In this document: piece after piece, positions 56,752-64,000 of the stretch
Position numbering within the stretch: position 1 is the first letter of the stretch
Layout: each line of letters begins with the position of its first letter
Origin: Pilaira anomala
Taxonomy: Eukaryota > Mucoromycota > Mucoromycetes > Mucorales > Mucoraceae
NCBI GenBank assembly: GCA_025716855.1
Contig: JAIXMQ010000027.1
Coordinates: forward strand, 248,001 to 312,000
Direction of reading: 5' to 3'
DNA: 64,000 bases
The notes under the pieces: model-generated
Seen by the model: the letters and a program-made list of their open reading frames with translations, nothing else
Database searches by the model: none
What the model was told of the DNA's origin: nothing
Program-made: the position numbers and the translations under genes

Positions 56752-57862
56752 AGGGTAACAAAAGATCTATCTTGAAAGCTTTATCAAGTAATCAACTTTG
56801 GACGTTGATCGAGAAACTTGATATGACAGCAAAATATCTTTATGACTATTTTCAATTAATGTAAGTTTAATATTTATAATCATATTAGTTAATTTGAAAT
56901 TAAGTTTTCACACTTTTTATATAGACATCACTATGTCACCGATATGTCTGTAATTCATGAGAGTAAAGCCAAGTTCAACCATCAAATAGTTCATCATATT
57001 ATTTCTTTAGCTGTTAAAACATTAGCTGCAGCAATTCCAACACTAGAATTTTACCCTGATGAAATACTTTTGGATAGCTTTGATGAGGATTATAAACCTG
57101 ACGTCCTTATTATATTAGATGGTATGAAAATATGCCTATTAGAAACGCCCGGTAATTATAGTCTTAAAGACTTACCACGCTTTGGATACGACCATATTAA
57201 GGGTTCAATTGGAGCACTTACATTCCTACGTAAATTATTAAAGACTTGGTATTTTGCCAATGTGGACACTGTGCTATCTTTAAAGGTATTTTTTATTCAT
57301 GCCCGAGGTAATATTTAATATTTTTATTGATTCAAATATCGCCCCATACAAAAAACTTTTCAAATTTCTAGAAAAAAAATCCACCTTTAGTCTCTTGAAA
57401 CGTCAATGCAAGATGTACAAGTTTTAGAAAATATAACCAGATATGAGATCCCAGTAAATGCTGCAGAAGCAGGCAAAGTGTTTGATTTTGGAAATATTAT
57501 TTGGAAATTGAAAATAAGTTGCGTACAAAACTATATATTATAGTTCAGTACATGACATATCTGATTTAAAGGATAGTATTAAGAAGACATGCGAAGTTGT
57601 GGATCAAATGAAGAAAGAGCATGAAGAGTATCTTCTTCAACGACAGCTCAACCCTGATGTAGAAGAAAGAATCAACCTAGCGACGTTTGTACAACAAGAG
57701 ATTCAGAAACCAATAAGAGGAAGTAAATATGGTCTCTTGTTATACCCTGTCACTTATAATAATAATATAATAACTGTGGATTACTTGTTAATCCATGAAT
57801 TTATCATTATAAGGAGGATCCAAATCTATTATAAGTGTAAGAGTGCGATAATATATTTTTAA
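56752..57862 (+). pseudogene. Decayed lineage-specific gene, nuclease-like motif
   Basis: An exon at about 56754-56861 (GNKRSILKALSSNQLWTLIE, then KLDMTAKYLYDYFQL) joins in phase, by a GTAAGT donor and TATATAG acceptor, to 56925-57308 (HHYVTDMSVIHESKAKFNHQ...). The latter contains KPDVLIILDGMKICLLETPG, which has the spacing of a PD-(D/E)xK-type core (D...E-T), and FGYDHIKGSIGALTFLRKLL. Further parts (SLETSMQDVQVLENITRYEI; KKEHEEYLLQRQLNPDVEER) follow out of phase at 57385-57530 and 57590-57860. It looks like one gene of a Mucorales-only family in decay. Function unknown; the nuclease link is only a motif resemblance. Confidence 0.5.
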
Positions 57863-57982
57863 TGAATTAAATGTATTGAGGTATAAATGTATGGTGTCCT
57901 AAAAAATCCCTAACAAAGTCTTCAAAAAAAAAAAAAAAAGTGGTCAAGTAAAAACGAAAAGTTAGTGATTTGGGAGGAAAAA

Positions 57983-58038
57983 AAAGTAGGTGGGTGACGA
58001 AAGTTACTCTATTAGGAAATCCAGGTGGGTGATGTTTG
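57983..58038. repeat. Direct repeat, copy 2
   Basis: Reads AGGTGGGTGACGAAAGTTAC, then TCTATTAGGAAATCCAGG and TGGGTGATGTTT, matching 56641-56693 in the same orientation. Confidence 0.75.
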
Positions 58039-58449
58039 ATAGCTCTCATACTTAAAACATAAAAAAAAATAAGATTATTAACCATAATGATTACGTTTAC
58101 CTTTATAATTTTTTTTTCTTATTATTTATTACAGTGGGTGGTTGTTCGAGAGGAATTATGTGTTACATAATTATGCTAAATGCCACTGGTGCTGTGAGCA
58201 CTGTCAGTGTGACAAAAAAACATTGTTAAAAAAAAGGAAGCGATTCTTTTCTTAAACTATTTTCATTTAAATTTAAATAAGATGTCATTTCCAACAAAAG
58301 AATCTGTAGAGCGAAACTTCACAACTTAAATGTAAACACACTGACTCTTTTTTGGCTTGGAATAAAGAAAAACCTCTTCTGAGGTTTGTAGACTGAGAAA
58401 AGCCTTCAATTTGAGCTTTTCCCTACCAAACAACGACTTTCCCACCTTT

Positions 58450-58860
58450 TAATCTTTCAATTATTTTTTCAAACCGAAATAGAAGCTGCGGCTTGAGTTT
58501 TTAACTCCTCCAATTCCATTTGGAAAGCTTGCATACGATCTAACATTATCATTAACTTCCCAGCCGCTCTACTTCTCTCTGTATCAAAATTTACCAAGAG
58601 ATACAAATTTTCGTTGATCAGTGGTCTTCTTAAACCTTTTCACCACACATACCATCATGTTTACCAAATCTACTAAAGTATGGAGTTTCTTTGATTCCTG
58701 ATACAGTCTTTTTAATCGAAATCTTATGCATTGCTCATAGATCATATTCTAACAAATCAAGTCATCCTTGAGCTTTTTCAATGGCCAGGATTAATCGTTT
58801 CGTTTCCTTTTCCACAAATATCATAGCAAGTTCATAAGGTATATATTCTTTTTGACTCAC
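58450..58860 (-). pseudogene. Decayed coding segment
   Basis: The minus strand reads VSQKEYIPYELAMIFVEKET, KRLILAIEKAQG (58860-58765), a stop, MHKISIKKTVSGIKETPYFS with RFGKHDGMCGEKV, a frame change, then LVNFDTERSRAAGKLMIMLD, RMQAFQMELEELKTQAAASI and a stop near 58470. The parts look like one protein with a coiled-coil end, broken by two stops and one shift. No family recognised. Confidence 0.45.
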
Positions 58861-58964
58861 TTCTCTTATTTTATTCATCATCTGTTTCTATTTAGTATAT
58901 AATATGATTCTCTGTTTAGTAACTGCAATGCATAAAACAATATATATTTCTTTGAATATTTCAT

Positions 58965-59134
58965 ACTCATTTGCGCAAATAGTGTGCTACTGTTTAAAGT
59001 TGAATAAAGTAGAACACCCAAACTCCATATGTCGACTTTTATGCAGCTATATATAAATATTTTGTGTGAGGCAAATAAGTGATAGGCATAAATAGAGAAT
59101 AACACTTTACCATACATAATGGTTCCACAATTCG
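58965..59134 (-). pseudogene. Protein-kinase fragment
   Basis: The minus strand has NCGTIMYG, an intron-like gap with a GTAAAG donor, then KVDIWSLGVLLYSTLNSSTL FA. CGT-x-x-Y and D-x-W-SLG-V-LLY are activation-loop end and subdomain IX of Ser/Thr kinases. Nothing else of the kinase is present, so it is a scrap of one to two exons. Confidence 0.65.
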
Positions 59135-59160
59135 AAAATAAATAAAAACTTTGGCGGAAT

Positions 59161-59258
59161 AATCACCCGCTGAGCTTAAGTATATCAATAAGCTGAGGAA
59201 AAAATAACAATGATTTCCCTAGTAACAGCGAGTGAAGAGAAAAGAACTCAGAATTGGA
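59161..59258 (+). pseudogene. 28S (LSU) rRNA 5' fragment, diverged
   Basis: Reads CACCCGCTGAGCTTAAGTAT, ATCAATAAGCTGAGGAAAAA and CCCTAGTAACAGCGAGTGAA, close to the start of fungal 28S rRNA (the D1 primer region: CCCGCTGAACTTAAGCATAT...). It has about one difference every five bases and no 5.8S/ITS upstream. So it is a relic copy, not a working rDNA unit. Confidence 0.85.
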
Positions 59259-59589
59259 ACCAGTTCGGGTTAGCTAGTTATTTGAAAATTTTTTATGGGT
59301 GGTACCACAGCATGTCGATCCTTTTAATAGTTTGTGTCCTACCAACATTTTTCAATTAGCGACATGTCAGTTTTTTTTGGACTCAATAAAATAACTATTT
59401 TCGTGTTACCAATCCTGTCTTTATTGGCTTAAATATTCAAGGAAAAAAAAAGATATGATAATAACTAGAAGAATATTTTTAATAATTAAAAGGCCTGATA
59501 ATCTTTTATTTTGCTTTTGGTACTTCTGTCTATCTTTATTTAGATTTCCTTAAAAACTTTGAAATGATTAACGAAGAGCTCTAATCTAA

Positions 59590-60065
59590 TTCTTTCTAAA
59601 CCCAAGCTTTGACTGAATATCTGGAAGAGCTACGTTAACAGTTACAAATACAACAGCAATTCATTTTCCCACATGATTCAGGTGATACAAACATAGATTT
59701 GAATTATGACCCCAAGACCAATTGCTTCTGATATCATCCCTGTTGAGCGACTACAGTAGGCTTTAGTTATCTGGTAAAGGTGAGGACTTTTTCGATCATC
59801 ACTTGACGAACTTGATCTACACAAACGTACACCTTCGTCTCAACTTTTGCTGTAAGTCACAAAAGAGAACATACATAAAGCCATTCAAGCACCTGGTCGT
59901 AGATCACATCCCCAACAAAACAATCGTTATCTTAATAATAATCAGCAACTAAGCCAAAAGGTTAAAAGACTTGATTTTCCGAATATTGGGCAAACTTCAT
60001 CAAATGTTTTACAGCCGAATAATAATCGATCAAACTTTTGAAACAATCCATATCCAACTTCTAAT
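59590..60065 (+). pseudogene. Gag/ORF1-like relic
   Basis: Frames read LTEYLEELR, QIQQQFIFPHDSGDTNIDLN with YDPKTN, and later KENIHKAIQAPGRRSHPQQN, NRYLNNNQQLSQKVKRLDFP and NIGQTSSNVLQPNNNRSNF, broken by stops. The Asn/Gln-rich, basic composition recalls the first ORF of fungal non-LTR elements, and an RT relic lies just downstream on the other strand. The assignment is inference. Confidence 0.4.
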
Positions 60066-60079
60066 AGTTATTCTCACTA

Positions 60080-60290
60080 ACTTCCCACCATTAGTCTCTA
60101 ACATCACAATTAATTGTCTAACTTCACATCATTAGTCTCTAACTTCACATCATTATTCCTTAAGACCATATTTATTTTCTCTAAGAGCACATTTATTTTT
60201 TCTAAGGGCACATTTATTTTCTCTAATTTCACACTTTTTTTTTCTAACTCCACAATTTTTTCTCTGACTTCGCATCACTATTTTCTTGTG
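60080..60290. repeat. Degenerate tandem repeat, about 20-25 bp
   Basis: Eight or more units of the type TCTCTAACTTCACATCATTA, drifting into TCTCTAAGAGCACATTTATT and similar. Next to the first copy of the 125-bp direct repeat. Confidence 0.75.
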
Positions 60291-60415
60291 GACAATCAGT
60301 AATTAATGAAAAAGACTTGAAGTTGATTTATTAAGTAAAAATAAAACTGAAGAAACTCCTCTAAATTAAAATAATAACTATGTATCTTTTTATATCTTGA
60401 ATATTCCGATGAATC
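60291..60415. repeat. Direct repeat, copy 1 (about 125 bp)
   Basis: Shares AATCAGTAATTAATGA, TTTATTAA, AAACTGA, CTAAA and TATATCTTGAATAT with 61258-61385, same order and spacing, roughly 75-80% alike. The two copies bracket the reverse-transcriptase relic. Confidence 0.7.
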
Positions 60416-60589
60416 GTGTTTGAATCTGGACCATCTTTTTGATGGGTTTAAATGAATCTACGTCCAACTCTTTTGCTTCTTTTGAATAAGTACGTTCTAC
60501 TCTTTCGAATTGACCATAATTAATTGTAAATAATATCCACCATATTGGATAAAAACTTATGCAGCTCATAACTAAAGAGCTCCTTTTAA

Positions 60590-61180
60590 TTATTTACGTG
60601 GTCAGTATTTGTCTGGATTCCGTTGTTGCTAATTTCATTGGTAAATGCATATACTTTTAAATTGAGAATAGGAAGGTTTGATGATGGAAGCTTGAAACCT
60701 GCGAAAGAAGAATTACTGAGGGTCTTTCGAAGCAAAGGTTCAAACGCTGAATTAAATAAAATAGGAGAGATATAATCATCTTGCCTTAGACCGCTACCTT
60801 GAGGGACAGGATGAGATAAAAAAAAACCATTGATATTTAGCCGAAGATGAGTACTAAAAAATAAACTACATACACAAACTATCAACTAAAATCAATGGAA
60901 AACCAAATTTGAGTAAATCCTGTCTGAGATAACTCGAGTGGACACGATCTTGATCAAAAAAGTAAGCCGAGACAATCAGATCGAGTTTGATTTGCATGTA
61001 ATCCATGACATGCTTCATGAGAAGACTATTTTCAATAAGAAATCTATCCCTTAGAAAACCAGTTTGAAACGAATTGATAAAATGGTCAGCCTGTGCAATA
61101 GCACGAGCATTCAGAAGTTTGGTAAAACCTTAGCATCAGTGTTGATTAGCGAAATGGGACGCCTATTCTACTATATTTTT
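60590..61180 (-). pseudogene. Non-LTR reverse-transcriptase relic
   Basis: The minus strand frame has INGFFLSHPVPQGSGLRQDD, YISPILFNSAFEPLLRKTLS, then PILNLKVYAFTNEIS. PQG-x-GLRQ-D-x-SP-LF is the palm of LINE-type RTs; the catalytic Y/FADD is here AFTNE, so it is dead. Upstream in broken frames: RPISLINTDAKVL, LINSFQTGF-like and FPLIL pieces follow the usual RT order (RPI.L.N.D.K...). Several stops and shifts. Confidence 0.85.
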
Positions 61181-61256
61181 ATAAATATCATTCACTGTAA
61201 ATTCGAAAATATCATTCACTAAATATTTAAAAATACCTTTCGCTAAGTATCTAATG
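61172..61256. repeat. Short tandem repeat, about 28 bp units
   Basis: Three units of TATCATTCACT-like sequence (ATATCATTCACTGTAAATTC, ATATCATTCACTAAATATTT, ACCTTTCGCTAAGTATCT) directly before the second 125-bp direct repeat, mirroring the arrangement at 60080-60290. Confidence 0.65.
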
Positions 61257-61257
61257 T

Positions 61258-61385
61258 GAACAATTAGTAATTAATGAGAAAAGACTCATGGCTGGTTTAT
61301 TAAATTAAGATAAACTGAAAGAGCTCTAAACTAAAATATCAACCATATTTGTATATCTTGAATATCCTGATAAATTTTGATTGAT
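61258..61385. repeat. Direct repeat, copy 2 (about 125 bp)
   Basis: Second copy of the repeat at 60291-60415; see there. Confidence 0.7.
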
Positions 61386-62029
61386 AACGATAATCTTTTT
61401 GATAACTACGTTTTCAAAATAACACTTTTGTTAGCACAAAAAAAAAAAAAAAAAGATAGTAGTAAACTATTATAAATATTTATGCTAAAATGTAAATAGA
61501 CATTGGAAAAAAAAAACGATGAGGAGAATTAAATAGTAATACCGAACATAATATTTGGAGTCGCTGTTGCGGCTTCAACAGAGAGGAAAGGAAACTAAAA
61601 TTTCCTCATGTGGCGTGTAAAAAAATATATGATACCAATAAGAATCGAGTATATCCATAAATGGGAAAATTTATGTCAAGCTTCTTTTTTACACAGTGTA
61701 TTGGCGTTATGGTATTAATAATACAAACTAAAATACAGTGGCTATCCAACCAAAGCTTGAAATAATACGAAAACCTGTCAATGTTTACTTTTAATATGAA
61801 AAAAATTTTTATGCTTGTTTTCTTTTTTTCTTTTTTTTTTCTTCTTCTTCTTCTTCTTTTTTCTGTAAGCCGTACTCAAGCGAAACCTGCTTTTATTGCA
61901 ATCGGATAGGAAGTTGCAGATGTATCTGGCGAGTAGATCGCATTTTTGAAGCTTTGGTGTACGTAGTTTATTTCGTCATGAACCCTTTTGTACTTGCTCT
62001 GGTGATACTAGATATAGATGAAAGAATGG
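61386..62029. other. Intergenic
   Basis: No supported gene. CTT repeat at 61840-61858; A-run 61439-61455. Confidence 0.5.
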
Positions 62030-63285
62030 TGGCTCATCTCTTATATGTTACCTCTTCGTCAAACGCTATGCTTGTTTTTTTTTCAGAGAGTTATATCAGA
62101 TTAATTCTGTACTGGCTCACTTTGATTTGCAGATCTCTGATGTGATTTTTGTACAAAGGTATTAGAAAGGATTGTTTATTACGTCTTTGGTGAACCGTGG
62201 TACTTCTTAATATGTCTAGCATAGAAACTTGTAGTATTTTAGTAATGTGGTGGTATATGATGATTTTCGATATGCTGAAGTGCTGATAGCTTTATGTATG
62301 GAAATGGTGTGTTTTCCGTCTTTGAAGAATCGAAGGTAAGTAGGTGTTTAGGTGTTTGGTGTAGCTTTTGGAAGTCTTGACTTCACTGGATGAACTATTT
62401 TTGTTTTCCTTGCTTCTTCTTGTTCGTCTGGTGTTCTCCTACAATCTAACTTGATTGTTCTTGATAAAGAGTCTACTTGACCCGGGTTTACTTCTTACTT
62501 GGTTATCTTCTACTAGAATCCTGTCTTCTGCTTGGGGTTTCTATAATGTCAATCAACCAAAAAAAAAAAAAAAAAAATTACAGTATAGTTTTGCAAAAAA
62601 CTCTTTCTTTCGCGGTTTTTACTCTTTTTACGCATTTTACAACAAAAATTATTTTGTTTAGACAACTTTATAGACCTACCACCCCTCTCTTCAAAAAGCA
62701 GACCCAAAAATTCAAAAAAACACAAAAAAAATACAAAATTTAAAAAAATGGTTGACATTCTAGAAACACCAAGCAAAAGACATGATCCCAGTAGAAGAAA
62801 ACCAAGACGGTTGTAAACCTTGATCAAGTGGACTCTTCATCAAGACCAAACAAGACTGACTGTAGGAGAAAACTAGAAGGGCAAGAAGCTGGAAGGGAAT
62901 AAATCTAAAGTTCTGAAGGTGTTGTTGAGATGGAAGAAAGCTGCGACAAACACTGACACACCTACTTACTTTTGCTTCATCATAGATAGAAAATTCACCA
63001 GTTTCATACATAAAGCTATCAGTACTTCAACATATCTGTATCATCATTATGTATCACCATAATACTATTATAGTGCAAGCTTCCATGCTAGACATATTGA
63101 GAAGTACTATGTAGATACGATTCACCCGAGACGTAGCAGGCAATCCCTAATACTTTTGTATAAAAATCACCTCAGAGATCTGCAAACCAAAGTGGTTCAG
63201 CACAGAGTTAATCTGATATAATTCTCTGAAATAAAACAAGCACTGCATTTGACGAAGAGGTAATATATAAGAGCAAGTGAGTTGT
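62030..63285. repeat. Long diverged inverted repeat
   Basis: Left arm about 62030-62555, right arm about 62756-63285 (opposite orientation), spacer about 200 bp rich in A-runs. Shared blocks, read on the left arm: TTACCTCTTCGTCAAA, GTTATATCAGATTAA, TTGCAGATCTCTGA, AATATGTCTAGCAT, CTGATAGCTTTATGTATG, GTAAGTAGGTG, TTCTCCTACA. The arms differ by many substitutions and small indels, so the duplication is old. No protein frame is shared. It may be a remnant of a transposon with long inverted ends or of head-to-head copies. Confidence 0.8.
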
Positions 63286-64000
63286 TGTTTGGAAGTCTTA
63301 TTTGGTGATCTGGTTCCAGTCTTAAGGTATTAGTGGCAGGATACGCTATTTATATCGGGTGGATAATTTTCGCTGGTCAAAAGTTCTGGGTAATCTGGGC
63401 ATGTGTCCTCCGTTTTGTGGTAATCGTAACAACCTCATTGAGTGTAAAGCAAGGGCCCTATAGTGAAGTAAATAAGCTGGTATCATACAAGTTGGGCTTT
63501 GGCTCAGGCGAGAAGGAAGCAAGGACCCTTGACCGGTGAGCCTTGTTCTATAATCAAAATTCTTTGCTTGTTGGTATTCGGTACGGATAATAAGTACTAA
63601 GAGCGGGATGTCTTGATTGTATGTCTCGTTAGTCGAGTGGGTTTTTATGAATCTTCTACTTGTTTGACGATACAGAATAGGGTACCGTTAGTTGGTGGCG
63701 GGTAAATAGACCGCGGGACGTGATCGTACGTCTAACACAATATGCTTGCATGAGCAGATCCAGTTGATCGTATCTTGGGTTTTATTGCATCCACTAACAC
63801 TTTACAAGCGGTAATATTTTTGGGACCAGGTGTGTTTCCGCCTTCTCGTGGCTGTTGTCCTGTTAGTATCATTGTAGTTTTTATAATTACTTTGAGAACC
63901 AAGAGAAACACTATTTTTTATCTAGCTATCAATAAATAAATAAAAAACATATTTTTAATATACCATTACTTCTGTTTAATACATAAAACTATAAATTCTA
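63286..64000. other. End of window, nothing recognised
   Basis: Less AT-rich than the rest (63300-63860). A 68-codon frame at 63333 is not protein-like, and no tRNA or rRNA structure was recognised. Confidence 0.5.

Noticed and set aside
59161..59300. Working rDNA unit
   Set aside because: Only about 100 bp of 28S is recognisable, with many differences and no ITS, 5.8S or 18S nearby.
60060..60300. CRISPR-like array in the tandem repeat
   Set aside because: Units are adjacent, degenerate and without unique spacers; the host is a eukaryote.
63333..63539. 68-codon frame near the right end
   Set aside because: Not protein-like and no splice context; adjoining sequence belongs to the repeat-rich right end.

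Overview
The window looks like AT-rich nuclear DNA of an early-diverging fungus, most likely Mucoromycota (probably Mucorales). The evidence is short GT-AG introns (about 45-130 nt, often with poly-T tracts) splitting most genes, a spliceosomal U6 gene, fungal-only families (velvet, DUF1752/GATA_AreA, Emg1, ENA-type P-ATPase), and very many poly-A/T and (CT)n/(GT)n tracts. No bacterial or organellar features are seen. The species call is inference. All exon joins were made by eye from splice sites and reading phase.

1-26.6 kb is gene-rich. In order it holds: the 5' end of a Ser/Thr-rich protein (-); a possible last exon near 1.1-1.3 kb; a secreted zincin-like protein with HQxxH in place of HExxH (-); an F-box/LRR protein (-); a decayed locus carrying a 1.7-kb fold-back transposon (7.5-9.2 kb); a WSD-type acyltransferase (+); a DUF1752 protein (+); a fucosyltransferase-like membrane protein (-); a small Pro/Gln-rich Cys-tail protein (-); a GT49/LARGE-like glycosyltransferase (+); a velvet regulator (+); a TBC/coiled-coil protein (+); a START-domain protein (+); and a GATA-like zinc-finger protein (-).

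26.6-33.1 kb is a gene desert in which I can support only a U6 snRNA gene (-). 33-48.2 kb is again dense: Nup155/Nup170 (11 exons, -), amidophosphoribosyltransferase (6 exons, -), an isochorismatase-family pseudogene (-), two convergent Nudix genes of the diphosphoinositol-polyphosphate phosphohydrolase type that both have altered Nudix boxes, Emg1/Nep1 (-), and an RS/FHA-domain SNIP1/Pml1-like protein (-). A type-IID-like P-type ATPase (+) lies at 50.7-53.8 kb.

53.8-64 kb is a graveyard of broken elements: a decayed Mucorales-type gene bracketed by short direct repeats, coding relics, a protein-kinase scrap next to a diverged 28S rRNA scrap, a non-LTR reverse-transcriptase relic between about 125-bp direct repeats, and an old inverted repeat of about 1.25 kb in total.

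There is no operon logic. The genes are housekeeping (purine synthesis, ribosome biogenesis, nuclear pore, splicing, lipid and inositol-phosphate metabolism) mixed with regulators. The best leads are the several proteins that keep their fold but seem to have lost catalytic residues (zincin-like, TBC, both Nudix), the fold-back element, and the mosaic of relics at the right end.
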